From Bog-473 sp963726135 (GTDB taxonomy: Bacteria > Actinomycetota > Acidimicrobiia > Acidimicrobiales > RAAP-2): a stretch of 64,000 bases of DNA. Position numbers and translations under genes: made by a program. Below, piece after piece: positions 52,138-63,276 of the stretch. Positions within the stretch are counted from its first letter, which is position 1. Every line of letters begins with the position of its first letter. Under the pieces are notes generated by a model that did not search any database, was not told where the DNA came from, and worked only from the letters and a program-made list of their open reading frames with translations. The stretch lies in NCBI GenBank assembly GCA_963726135.1, contig CAVSBE010000008.1, positions 248,001 to 312,000 of the forward strand, given 5' to 3'.

Positions 52138-55100
52138 GTGTCGGAGCGGTCGTTTACGCATCTGCACACCCACACCGAGTTCTCCATGCTCGACGGCGCG
52201 GCCCGGGTTGGAGACCTCGTCGCCGCGGCCGCGGCCGACGGTCAGCCCGCGCTCGGCATCACCGACCACGGCAACATGTACGGGGTCCTCGACTTCTACA
52301 AGGCCTGCCGCGATCAAGGCATCGTGCCGATAATCGGCACCGAGTCCTACATGGCCCGCGAGTCGCGCCACGAGCGCCCCGTGCGCCGGGGCCGGATGGA
52401 TGACACCGGAGGCGACGCCGAGGGCGGGCAGAAGCTCTACTACCACCTGACGCTGCTGGCCGAGACCGTCGAGGGGTACCGCAACCTCATGCAGCTGTCC
52501 TCGGCCGCCTACCTCGAGGGCTACTACTACAAGCCCCGGGTCGACTGGGAGCTCCTCGAGCGCCATCACAACGGCCTGATCGCCACCACGGGATGCCTGG
52601 GCGGCGTCGTCCTCCAGGCGCTGCTGTCCGGCGACGTGGCGGAAGCGGAACGGCGGGCGGCCCGCCTACAGGACATCTTCGGGCGGGGCAACCTCTTCGT
52701 GGAGCTGCAGGACCACGGGCTCGCGGACCAGCATCGGACCAACCCCCAGCTGATCGAGATCGCCCGGCGTATCGAGGCGCCGCTCCTCGCAACCAACGAC
52801 AGCCACTACACGCACCGCGAGGACGCAGTGGCGCACGACGCCCTCCTGTGCGTGCAGACCGGAGCCCTCCTCGCCGACACCAACCGCTTCAAGTTCGAGG
52901 GCACCGAGCACTACCTCAAGAGCGCGGCCGAGATGCGCCACCTCTTCCGCGAGGTGCCAGAAGCGTGCGACAACACGTTGCTGATCGCCGAGCGGGCGGA
53001 CGTGCAGATCGAGCTCGGCAAGCCGAGCCTGCCCGAGTTCCCGGTGCCGGACCGGTTCACTGGCGACACCTACGAGAAGCGCGCACTGGCCTACCTGCGC
53101 GACCTGACGACGGAGGGCGCACGGCGGCGCTACGGCTCGCCGCTGCCTCCCGAGGTGGTGGAGCGGCTCGACTACGAGCTCGGTGTCATTGGGAACATGG
53201 GCTTCGCGGCCTACTTCCTGGTCGTGTGGGACCTCATCCGTTTCGCCCGCGAGTCGAACATCCGGGTCGGGCCGGGCCGGGGGTCGGCGGCCGGGTGCTG
53301 CGTGGCCTATTGCCTGCAGATCGTGGATCTCGACCCAATCCGCTACGACCTGCTCTTCGAGCGCTTCTTGAACCCGGGCCGCAAGCAGATGCCCGACATC
53401 GACATGGACTTCGACGAGCGCTACCGGGCTGACGTGATGCGTTACGCCGCGGAGAAGTACGGCAGCGACCGGGTGGCCCAGGTCATCACGTTCTCGACCA
53501 TCAAGGCGCGGGCCGCCGTGCGCGACGCCGCCCGGGTGCTGGGCAAGCCCTACGTGGTGGGGGACCGCATCGCCAAAGCCATGCCACCTCTCGTCATGGG
53601 CCGCGACACGCCGCTGCGGGCGTGCCTGATCAAGACCGAAGGGCACGAGGACGGCTTTGGCGCCGCGGCCGAGCTGCGCACCATGCACGAGACGGACCCC
53701 GACGCCAAGGAGGTCATCGACGTCGCGCTCGGCCTCGAGGGCCTGCGGCGCCAGGACGGCATCCATGCGGCGGCGGTGGTCATCTCCCGCGACCCGCTGA
53801 CGGACTACCTGCCCATCCAGCGCAAGCCCGACGCCGGAGGGGACCCGGCCGACGCCCCCATCGTGACCCAGTACGAGATGCACGGCGTCGAGGACCTCGG
53901 CCTGCTGAAGATGGACTTCCTCGGCCTGCGCAACCTCTCGGTGATCGAGCGTTGCCTCGATCTGATCGAGGAGGTCACCGGGGCGCGACCCGACATCGAC
54001 GGCGTCGATCTGGCCGACGAGCCCACGCTCGCGATGCTGCGGCGGGCGGAGTCGGTGGGCGTGTTCCAGCTCGAGGGTGCCGCCATGCGCCAGACGTTGC
54101 GCTCTCTGGCGCCGACCAGCTTCGACGACGTGGCCGCCCTCGTGGCCCTCTACCGGCCCGGGCCGATGGCCGCCAACATGCACCGCGACTACCCCGAGCT
54201 GAAGAACGGCCGAAAGGAACTGACGTACCTGCACCCGGACATCGAGCCGATCCTCAAGGACACCTACGGCCTGATGCTGTACCAGGAGTCGGTGATGCGG
54301 GTCGCCCAGAAGTTCGCCGGCTATTCGCTCGAGGAGGCGGACAACCTCCGCAAGGCGTGCGGCAAGAAGATCCGGGCCATGATCGCCGCCGAGCGCGAGA
54401 AGTTCGTCGCCGGCTGCGTCACGCAGGGCTACGGCGAGGAGCTGGGCACGCAGCTCTTCGACATCATCGAGCCGTTCGCCGACTACGCGTTCAACAAGTC
54501 GCACTCCTACGGCTACGGGCTGGTGGCCTACCAGACGGCGTGGCTCAAAGCGCATCATCCGGTGGAGTACATGGCCGCACTGCTGACCTCCGTCAAGGAC
54601 AACAAGGACAAGACGGCGGTCTATCTCTCCGAGTGCCGCTCCATGGGGATCGACGTGCTGGTGCCCGACGTGAACCGCTCGGTGGCCGAGTTCGCGCCCG
54701 ACCGGAGCGCCGACCGGGACCAGGCGAAGCCGGCCATCGTCTTCGGTCTCGCCGCGGTGCGCAACGTCGGCGAGAGCCTCGTCGATCGCATCGTGGCCGA
54801 ACGCGACGCCAACGGCCCCTTTGCGGACATCTTCGACTTCTGCCAGCGGGTCGACCCCATCGTCCTCAACAAGCGGACTATGGAGTCTCTCGTCAAGGCG
54901 GGTGCCTTCGACTCGCTCGATCACCCGCGCCAGGGTCTGTGCGTGGTCCTCGAGGCCGTCGTGGACCGCACCCTCGAGCGCCGACGCGAGCACGAGCAGG
55001 GCATCACCACGCTGTTCGCCGCCCTCGAGGAGGAGCAGGCCGACCCGGGGTGGGGAGGGGCCAAGGTCGCGATCCCTGACACCGAGTTCGACAAGGGCCA

Positions 55101-55716
55101 GCGCCTGGCCTTCGAGAAGGAGATGCTCGGCCTTTACGTGAGCGACCACCCGTTGATGGGCTTCGAGGCGGCCCTGGCCAGGCACACCGACAGCACCCTC
55201 TCGGACATGCGGGAGGAAGACCCGGCAGCAGGGGACCGCTCTCCCGTGCGGACGGTCGGGGGAGTGGTGACTGACTTGCGCCGGTCCTATACGAAGAAGG
55301 GCGACCTGATGGCCCGCTTCATCCTCGAAGACCTGCAGGCGGCCATGGAGGTCTTCGTGTTCCCAAAGACGATGGCCGAGTACGGCTCACTCATCGAGAA
55401 CGACGCCATCCTGGTCGTGAGGGGCCGGCTCGACACCCGGGAGGAGGAGCCGAAGATCGTGTGCATGGAGGCCTCCCGCCCGATGCTCGAGCGGGGCCAG
55501 GAAGACCTGCACATCACGCTGCCCCTGGGCGTGCTCACCGACGCCAAGGTGGACGGCCTCAAGGAGGTCCTGAGCGGTCACCCGGGGCACTCCCCGGTGC
55601 TCCTGCACGTCGGCGCCAAGGTTCTCCGGCTGCCGCCGGAGTTCAACGTGGATTGTCGCAACGGGCTCGTGGGCGAGCTGAAGCGGTTGCTCGGGCAGAC
55701 CGCCGTCCTGTCCTGA
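52138..55716 (+). CDS. dnaE: DNA polymerase III alpha subunit DnaE
   Basis: DnaE is the replicative polymerase. The PHP domain (HLHTHTEFSMLDGAARV, ITDHGNMYGV, ATNDSHYT) opens the protein. The polymerase core has GPGRGSAAGC, the catalytic triad region MPDIDMDFDERYRADVMRYA and later LMLYQESVMRVAQKFAGYSL, FNKSHSYGYGLVAYQTAWLK. The finger-in-thumb, tandem HhH and OB-fold (VRTVGGVVTDLRRSYTKKGD) follow. At 1192 residues it has normal DnaE1 length. GTG 52138 follows AAAGGAGGG; a GTG at 52120 would add six residues. Confidence 0.97.
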   Translation: MSERSFTHLHTHTEFSMLDGAARVGDLVAAAAADGQPALGITDHGNMYGVLDFYKACRDQGIVPIIGTESYMARESRHERPVRRGRMDDTGGDAEGGQKLYYHLTLLAETVEGYRNLMQLSSAAYLEGYYYKPRVDWELLERHHNGLIATTGCLGGVVLQALLSGDVAEAERRAARLQDIFGRGNLFVELQDHGLADQHRTNPQLIEIARRIEAPLLATNDSHYTHREDAVAHDALLCVQTGALLADTNRFKFEGTEHYLKSAAEMRHLFREVPEACDNTLLIAERADVQIELGKPSLPEFPVPDRFTGDTYEKRALAYLRDLTTEGARRRYGSPLPPEVVERLDYELGVIGNMGFAAYFLVVWDLIRFARESNIRVGPGRGSAAGCCVAYCLQIVDLDPIRYDLLFERFLNPGRKQMPDIDMDFDERYRADVMRYAAEKYGSDRVAQVITFSTIKARAAVRDAARVLGKPYVVGDRIAKAMPPLVMGRDTPLRACLIKTEGHEDGFGAAAELRTMHETDPDAKEVIDVALGLEGLRRQDGIHAAAVVISRDPLTDYLPIQRKPDAGGDPADAPIVTQYEMHGVEDLGLLKMDFLGLRNLSVIERCLDLIEEVTGARPDIDGVDLADEPTLAMLRRAESVGVFQLEGAAMRQTLRSLAPTSFDDVAALVALYRPGPMAANMHRDYPELKNGRKELTYLHPDIEPILKDTYGLMLYQESVMRVAQKFAGYSLEEADNLRKACGKKIRAMIAAEREKFVAGCVTQGYGEELGTQLFDIIEPFADYAFNKSHSYGYGLVAYQTAWLKAHHPVEYMAALLTSVKDNKDKTAVYLSECRSMGIDVLVPDVNRSVAEFAPDRSADRDQAKPAIVFGLAAVRNVGESLVDRIVAERDANGPFADIFDFCQRVDPIVLNKRTMESLVKAGAFDSLDHPRQGLCVVLEAVVDRTLERRREHEQGITTLFAALEEEQADPGWGGAKVAIPDTEFDKGQRLAFEKEMLGLYVSDHPLMGFEAALARHTDSTLSDMREEDPAAGDRSPVRTVGGVVTDLRRSYTKKGDLMARFILEDLQAAMEVFVFPKTMAEYGSLIENDAILVVRGRLDTREEEPKIVCMEASRPMLERGQEDLHITLPLGVLTDAKVDGLKEVLSGHPGHSPVLLHVGAKVLRLPPEFNVDCRNGLVGELKRLLGQTAVLS

Positions 55717-55831
55717 GGGGAATGACGACAGTGTCAGATTATGCTACTGACCTGGGGTGACGGTGCGCCGGTCCGGCGAAAGCCACCCTTGGCGGGGGTT
55801 GGCCGGTTGGGAACGCAGCTGGCGCAGCCAG

Positions 55832-55837
55832 TAGACT
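55832..55837 (+). promoter_or_regulatory. TAGACT -10 box six bases before the gene at 55844
   Basis: TAGACT followed by six bases and ATG is the geometry of leaderless actinobacterial transcripts. TTGGGA at 55806 is a possible weak -35 with a 20-base gap. Confidence 0.5.
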
Positions 55838-55843
55838 TACCTC

Positions 55844-56515
55844 ATGCCGATCGTAGTGAGCACCAAGGATTGCACTGCGCTCAGCGACGCTGAGCTCGTC
55901 GAAATGGCGGATCTGTGTGCGGACCGCCCACCCGGGTTCGACATCGGTTTCCTCTCCAAGGAGCGGGAGGCCTGGGTGCTCATCACCCAGGCCCGGGAAG
56001 GGAACAAGTTACGGGGGTACTCGTTCTGCACCCTGGAGCGCATCGGGGGCACACCGTCCCTGCTCGTCGGGCTGGCCCTCGTCGACCGCACGTCACGGGC
56101 GGAGTCGGCGCTGAAGGGCATCATGTCGGACCAGTACCGCCGAGCCCTGCTCGCGTTCCCCGACGAGGACGTCCTCCTCGGGACGCGGCTGTTGACGCCG
56201 GAGGGTTTCCGGGCCTTCAACGGGCTTCAGGACGTCGTGCCCTTCCCGGGCCACAAGTCCTCCGGTGAGGAGCGGGCCTGGGCGCGGCGCCTCTCGAAGC
56301 GCTTCGGCTGCGAGAACAAGCTCGACGACCGGACCTTCGTCTTGAAGGGGGACGGGTCGGTGGCCGGCGGGCTCGACTTCTTCGCGCCCAAGGTCAAGAT
56401 CCCCGAAGGGGTCGAGACTCACTTCGACAGCTGCAACGCCAACCGGGGCGACCGCCTGGTCGCCTTCGGCTGGGCCATGGCCGAGGACCTCGCAGGGGGC
56501 AAACTCGGCCGTTGA
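55844..56515 (+). CDS. Conserved-looking protein of unknown function
   Basis: I do not recognise the family. The 223-residue protein is soluble, with a mixed alpha/beta pattern: DAELVEMADLCADRPPGFDI, EREAWVLITQAREGNKLRGY, FCTLERIGGTPSLLVGLALV, LLGTRLLTPEGFRAFNGLQD and HFDSCNANRGDRLVAFGWAM. The second to fourth pieces look like a GNAT-type acetyltransferase core, but the acetyl-CoA loop is not obvious. It sits after dnaE with its own TAGACT promoter. No function is proposed. Confidence 0.75.
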   Translation: MPIVVSTKDCTALSDAELVEMADLCADRPPGFDIGFLSKEREAWVLITQAREGNKLRGYSFCTLERIGGTPSLLVGLALVDRTSRAESALKGIMSDQYRRALLAFPDEDVLLGTRLLTPEGFRAFNGLQDVVPFPGHKSSGEERAWARRLSKRFGCENKLDDRTFVLKGDGSVAGGLDFFAPKVKIPEGVETHFDSCNANRGDRLVAFGWAMAEDLAGGKLGR

Positions 56516-56567
56516 GGCCACTCAGGGGGCGTGCCCATCGGCCGGTGGCCCGGGCCAGAGACGCTGA

Positions 56568-57526
56568 TCAGCCCCGGGGGAGCACGGCTGCGCAGACCTT
56601 GTAGCAGTGGCCGTCCCGTGGCGGGCTGACCGTCACCAAGAGGTACTGCGGCTCGAAGCCGAGCGCGGTGGCCAGGCTCTTCCCGCTCAGACGCTCCCTT
56701 CGGGCGGCGTCGAGGGCGCGGGCGGCATTGCGATCCTCGACCGGGAGCCAGACGTCGTCCCGGTCCCACCCGAAACGGACCCACGTGGACCCGTCGGCTT
56801 GGCGCCGAATCAGCTGCGGTCGCCGGGTGGGCTCTATCAGCGCCACCGAAGGCCGGAATCCCCGGAACTCCCAGTAGGGGGCTGAGGGCCCCGGGAAGCC
56901 GAGCAGCGGGCCGTCCGGACTCGCCACCAGCCGTCGCAGGAGCTTGCGCAGGTGCCGACCGCGCAGCGTGCCAACGTGGCGGGGGAGGTCGGCGACGGTC
57001 GTGGCTTCCGGCTGGGCGAGGTCGTCGCGCTCGGGGTCATCGGCCAGGGTCACCTCCACGACGTCGAAAGTGCTGATGTCGGGTTCGTGTCCCTGGGGCC
57101 ATGGCACGCGCACCCGCATGACCGTGCGCGTGGCCAGATCCACGACGGTTGTGTCCTCGGAGGTGGAGGACAGGACGAGCAGATGAAGGGTGGAGCCGCC
57201 TGCGGTGGGCACCCGCTCCTTGCGCCGGGCCGAGCGTCGCAACAGGCGCGAGGGGTCGGTCGGAGCCTTGGGATGGTCCCGGACGACGCCGTCCGTGTCG
57301 GCCCGGGCCGCGGCGGTGTCGGCGGTGTCGGCATCCCGCTCTGCGTCCGGGCCCGGGTGGCCGTCGGCTTCGATGTCATCGTAAATGTCCGTGTCCATGT
57401 CCGACTCCATGTCCGTGCCAGTTTTCGTGTCCGTGCTCATGGGTCGCTGGGCATCCGGATGCTTCTTTCGTGCGTTCGTCCCGTTGCCGTTGCCACCCTC
57501 GGACCCGGGATCGACGACATTCGCAC

Positions 57527-57530
<4 letters not shown>
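56568..57530 (-). CDS. Unknown protein with Asp/Thr-rich N-terminus
   Basis: No family is recognised. The first 90 residues are disordered and built of Asp-Thr, Asp-Met and Glu-Ser pairs (TDTKTGTDMESDMDTDIYDD), encoded by GTCCGTGTC-like repeats at 57380-57440. The rest is a folded basic domain with STLHLLVLSSTSEDTTVVDL, ATRTVMRVRVPWP, LLRRLVASPDGPLLGFPGP, PYWEFRGFRPSVALIEPTRR and YLLVTVSPPRDGHCYKVCAA. Its ATG overlaps the stop of the YyaL-like gene (ATGA), so both are co-translated. The start at 57530 follows from that overlap. Confidence 0.75.
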
Positions 57531-59617
<2,087 letters not shown>

Positions 59618-59650
59618 AGGACGGATGCTAGGGCGCTGTGATGCAAACCT

Positions 59651-59673
59651 TTGCACGGGTGGTGCCCGTGCAA
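59651..59673. promoter_or_regulatory. Perfect palindrome TTGCACGGG-TGGTG-CCCGTGCAA upstream of the SDR gene
   Basis: Nine-bp perfect arms with a five-base loop end ten bases before the SDR ATG, in the 66-bp gap to the divergent YyaL-like gene. It is symmetrical enough for a repressor operator; as RNA it would form a stable hairpin partly covering the CAAGG that could act as ribosome binding site. Confidence 0.6.
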
Positions 59674-59683
59674 GGCTCGGGCG

Positions 59684-60454
59684 ATGGAGCTTGCACTGAA
59701 TGGAAAGACGGCACTGATCACCGGGGGCAGCCGCGGCATCGGGTTGGGCATCGCCACTCGCTTCGCCGAAGCGGGTGCCAACGTGATGATCACGTCCCGA
59801 ACGGCGGAGGACCTGGCCGAGGCGACGGCAGGGCTCGTTGCCATGGGAACGCCCGAAGAACGAGTGCGGTGGGCAGTGGCCCACGTCGGCAGGCCCGAAG
59901 ACGCCCAATCGTGCATCGCTCACACGGTGGCCTACTTCGGTGGCATCGACATCCTGGTCAACAACGCGGGGACCAATCCGTACTTCGGCCCGATGATCGA
60001 CATCGACGTCGTCCGGGCGCAGAAGACGTTCGAGGTCAACCAGCTTTCGGTCCTGGTCTGGACCGGCGCCGCGGTGAAGTCGGGTTTGCGAGGCTCGGTC
60101 ATCAACGTCTCCTCGGTCGGAGGCCTCGAGGTGGAGCCGAACATCGGGTGGTACAACGTGACCAAGGCGGCCGTGCTCCACTTGACCCGTCAGCTCGCAT
60201 TCGAGCTGGCACCCGACGTACGGGTGAACGCACTGGCGCCCGGGCTGGTCAGGACGAAGCTGGCGGCCGCGCTGTGGGAGGGACCCGGCGAGGAGAAAAT
60301 CGCCCGGAACGTCCCGCTGAGGCGCCTCGGCCTGCCCGACGACATCGCCACTGCGGCCCTGTTCCTGGCCTCCGACGCCTCTTCGTGGGTCACGGGCCAG
60401 ACCTTCGTCGTCGACGGCGGCACGACGATCCAGCCTTCTGGTGGCGTCGGCTGA
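59684..60454 (+). CDS. SDR-family oxidoreductase (FabG-like)
   Basis: The enzyme has the NAD(P) motif ALITGGSRGIGLGIATRFAE, NNAGTNPYFGPM, the catalytic Ser in INVSSVGG and Tyr/Lys in GWYNVTKAAVLHL, and the C-terminal FLASDASSWVTGQTFVVDGG. This is the pattern of 3-oxoacyl-reductase-like SDRs. The substrate is unknown. ATG 59684 gives MELALNGKTAL; an in-frame TTG at 59651 lies within the palindrome and is unlikely. Confidence 0.9.
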   Translation: MELALNGKTALITGGSRGIGLGIATRFAEAGANVMITSRTAEDLAEATAGLVAMGTPEERVRWAVAHVGRPEDAQSCIAHTVAYFGGIDILVNNAGTNPYFGPMIDIDVVRAQKTFEVNQLSVLVWTGAAVKSGLRGSVINVSSVGGLEVEPNIGWYNVTKAAVLHLTRQLAFELAPDVRVNALAPGLVRTKLAAALWEGPGEEKIARNVPLRRLGLPDDIATAALFLASDASSWVTGQTFVVDGGTTIQPSGGVG

Positions 60455-60501
60455 GCCCACGGGGTGGCCCTGAGCTCGCCGGGCTTCGGACGTGCCGGTC
60501 A

Positions 60502-60528
60502 TGTCACAGACCCGGTGGGTGTCCCGTC
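60502..60528 (+). promoter_or_regulatory. ECF41-type promoter (TGTCACA-N16-CGTC)
   Basis: TGTCACA at 60502-60508 and CGTC at 60525-60528 are separated by exactly 16 bases. This is the published target motif of ECF41 sigma factors. It lies 45 bases before the carboxymuconolactone decarboxylase gene whose operon encodes an ECF41 factor, so the operon is very probably autoregulated. Confidence 0.88.
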
Positions 60529-60572
60529 TGATGGGGTAAAGGAAACAACTGAAGGAAGAGAGGTGGGGCGCC

Positions 60573-61163
60573 ATGGCCCATGTCCTGATGCTCAACGAAC
60601 CACGGGGTGCTGTTCCCCGACTCGCACGGCGGTACACGAAGCGCCGCTTCGGGCAGATGGTCGAGCCCACCGCTGCCGCGTCGCATCACTCCGGTGTACT
60701 CATCGCAATGGGCTGTCTCGAGACGGCAGCCCAACTCGGGTGGAAGAGGCTGGACCCCACGCTGCGGTGGCTTGCCATTCAGGCGGTCGCGTCCCGGATC
60801 GGCTGCTCGTGGTGCATCGACTACGGCTACTACGAGGGTATGAACGACGGGATCGACCCGGCCAAGGTCCGAGCCGCGGGCGACTGGCGGTCCAGCGACC
60901 TCTTCGACGAGAAGGAGCGGGTCGTCCTCGAGTACGCCGAGGTGGCGTCCGGTTGCCCGGCCGAGGTCTCCGAGGAGCTTGCCGCGCGGGTGAGGGCCCA
61001 GCTCAGCGATGCCGAGTTCGTCGAGTTGGCGGCCTGGGTCGCGCTGGAGAATTTCCGCTCGCGCTTCAATGCCGGACTGGGCCTGCGGAGCCAGGGGTTC
61101 TCGGACGCCTGCGAGATCCCGATGAGGCCTGCTGGTGGACGCCGCTCGGAAGCCGTTGCCTGA
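60573..61163 (+). CDS. Carboxymuconolactone decarboxylase-family protein (ECF41 partner)
   Basis: The AhpD-like fold is shown by WLAIQAVASRIGCSWCIDYG (CXXC with following acid residue) and YYEGMNDGIDPAKV. In ECF41 systems the target gene is a carboxymuconolactone decarboxylase, oxidoreductase or epimerase, and this is the first type. The ATG at 60573 lies behind GGAAGAGAGG and 45 bases after the ECF41 promoter. It overlaps the sigma gene by 29 bases. The chemistry is unknown, but a redox role is likely from the CXXC. Confidence 0.92.
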   Translation: MAHVLMLNEPRGAVPRLARRYTKRRFGQMVEPTAAASHHSGVLIAMGCLETAAQLGWKRLDPTLRWLAIQAVASRIGCSWCIDYGYYEGMNDGIDPAKVRAAGDWRSSDLFDEKERVVLEYAEVASGCPAEVSEELAARVRAQLSDAEFVELAAWVALENFRSRFNAGLGLRSQGFSDACEIPMRPAGGRRSEAVA

Positions 61164-62046
61164 CCCCGAGGCCGACGCGGCCGCCTTCGAGGAGTGGCGC
61201 TCGCTCCTGTTCGGCATCGCGTATCGGATGCTCGGCAGCGCCACCGACGCTGAGGACATCGTCCAGGACGCGTACATCCGCTGGTTGCGGCGGGGCGACG
61301 AGCCGGTGCAGTCGGTGCGGGCCTACCTGGTCACGATCGTGACCCGGCTCTGCCTCGACCAGCTGAACTCGTCCCGGACGAAGCGCGTGACCTATGCGGG
61401 TCCGTGGCTACCCGAGCCAGTGGTGGTCGACGACCATTCGGCGGCAGAACAAGCGGACTCGCTGTCACTGGCCTTCCTCGTGCTCCTCGAGGAGCTCACG
61501 CCCCTCGAGCGTGCCGCGTATCTCCTCCACGACGTCTTCGGCTATTCCTTCGACGAGGTAGCCCGGTCGATGGGGCGGACTCCCGCCGCTTGCCGCCAGC
61601 TCGGCGCCCGGGCGCGAAAGCACATCGAGGAGCGCCGCCAGCGCTTCGATGCCGATCTGCGCCACGGTCGAGAGCTGACGGACCGTTTCTTGGTCGCCTG
61701 CGCCACCGGGGACCTGACGGGCCTCCTCACCATGCTGTCGGACGACGTCGTCGTGTGGACCGACGGGGGAGGCAAGGTCAGAGCCGCCATGCGGCCGGTG
61801 GTCGGCCCGCATCGCAGTTCCCGCTTCCTGATCAACGTGGCGAAGAGGGGTCTGGGCGATCCGGTGGCGACCGTGCTCAACGGCCAGCCGGCAACCGTCT
61901 TCGTGCACGATGGGGCGGTGGTCGCGGCGCTCGTGCTCGACATCTTGGAGGGCGCGATCGTCGGGGTGCGGGTGGTTTCGAACCCGGACAAGCTGGAAAG
62001 GCTCAACGCACAACTCCTCGCGGACGCTGCCGATGGTTCCGGCTAA
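61135..62046 (+). CDS. ECF41-family sigma factor (SigJ-like) with SnoaL-like C-terminal domain
   Basis: Regions 2 (LLFGIAYRMLGSATDAEDIV, QDAYIRWLRR) and 4 (LTPLERAAYLLHDVFGYSFD, EVARSMGRTPAACRQLGARA) are followed by a C-terminal SnoaL-like domain of about 110 residues. The ECF41 marks WLPEP (between sigma2 and sigma4), DGGGK and NPDKL are all present. This C-terminal domain regulates activity without a separate anti-sigma factor. GTG 61135 overlaps the decarboxylase gene. Its stop overlaps the menE stop tail to tail. Confidence 0.95.
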   Translation: MDAARKPLPDPEADAAAFEEWRSLLFGIAYRMLGSATDAEDIVQDAYIRWLRRGDEPVQSVRAYLVTIVTRLCLDQLNSSRTKRVTYAGPWLPEPVVVDDHSAAEQADSLSLAFLVLLEELTPLERAAYLLHDVFGYSFDEVARSMGRTPAACRQLGARARKHIEERRQRFDADLRHGRELTDRFLVACATGDLTGLLTMLSDDVVVWTDGGGKVRAAMRPVVGPHRSSRFLINVAKRGLGDPVATVLNGQPATVFVHDGAVVAALVLDILEGAIVGVRVVSNPDKLERLNAQLLADAADGSG

Positions 62047-63276
62047 GGGCGGAACGACTCGAGCTCCCGCCGACGGACCTTGCCGGCAGCCGTGCGCGGG
62101 AGGTCGTCGACGATGACGAGTTCCTTCGGCGCCGCCCACGGGGCGATGGTCTCTGCGACGAGCTGGCGCAGGTCCTCGAGCGACGGAGCGTCGTCGCTCG
62201 GCACCACCCAGGCGACGACCCGTTCGCCCCATTCGGGGTCGGAACGCTTCCAGACCGCCACCTCGAGCACGTCCGGGTGTGCGCTGAGGACCCGCTCGAC
62301 GAGGTCGGGCCAGACCTTCTCGGACCCTGTCGTGATGACGTCGTCGATGCGGCCCGACACGACGAGTGTCCCGTCGGCGTTGAGGCGACCGGCGTCTCCC
62401 GTGGCGAACCAGTCCGCGGCGCCGTCCGGTCCTTCGACGCGCCCATCACCCCCGTCGCGGTAGCAACGGAAGAGCATGGGTGCCCGGATCAGGATCTCGC
62501 CTTCCGCCCTGGCCTCGCCGCCCTCCGGGTGGATCACCCGATCGACCGGACGCACGGTGATCTCCACTCCTTCGAGCGGGAGCCCGTCGTAGACGACACC
62601 CGAGCCCGTTTCGGTCATGCCGTAGGTGGACACCACGTTGGAAGGCAGCGCGTCAGGCGGCTTGCTGCCACCGAGGAGAACGCAGCGGAAGACCGAGGCA
62701 TCGAGCCGGCGCAGCGCCGTGGGGACCGAGCGCGACGTGCGAGACGCGACCAGACCGTCCCGCTTCCTCCACCGCCTCGGCCTCGAATCCCGGCATCACG
62801 ACAAGGGGTGTGCCGGTGATGATCGAGCGGGTGACGACGGACAGCCCGCCGATGTGGGCCAAAGGGAGGCAGGCGAGCCACGAGTGTCGGCTTGGGTCGA
62901 TCCCGAGCCGCGCCGACGTTGCATCCGCCGATGCCGCCATGGCGTCATGCGTCAGGACGACGCCCTTGGGCTGGCCCGACGTGCCCGAGGTCGCGACGAC
63001 CAGGGCGTCACCTTCCTCCACCGGGATGCCATCCGCCAGTGCGTGCTGTTCCCCGTCGGAACGAACGATCCGCGTGGGGCGAAGGGCGTCGAGCATCGCG
63101 TTGCGAGCAGCGGGCGGAAGCCTGGGGTCCAGCGGAGCGGCAGCGTCCCCCGTGTCCCAGATGGCTTGCAGCGCATCCACAAACCCCATGCCACCAGGGA
63201 GGTCGAGGGCGACGAGCTCAGGCACCGGCCAGTAGCGTAGGGCGTCGTGCAGACCGTGGTCACCGGAAAACCCCAT
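62043..63276 (-). CDS. menE: o-Succinylbenzoate-CoA ligase MenE-like, +1 frameshift at 62726
   Basis: MenE activates o-succinylbenzoate in menaquinone synthesis; its neighbour menB catalyses the next step. The N-terminal frame has VVATSGTSGQPKGVVLTHDA and LACLPLAHIGGLSVVTRSII and runs to the family segment RVSHVAL. Leaving out one base of the CC at 62726-62727 joins it to VPTALRRLDASVFRCVLLGG and STYGMTETGSGV, WFATGDAGRL, DDVITTGSEKVWPDLVE and RTAAGKVRRREL, the adenylate-forming enzyme motifs. The start is uncertain: ATG 63276 is given, GTG 63225 would leave more room for the divergent menB. Confidence 0.88.

Noticed and set aside
52666..55185. Minus-strand open frame of 839 codons inside dnaE
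   Set aside because: It is an antisense shadow of an intact dnaE with no recognisable motif.
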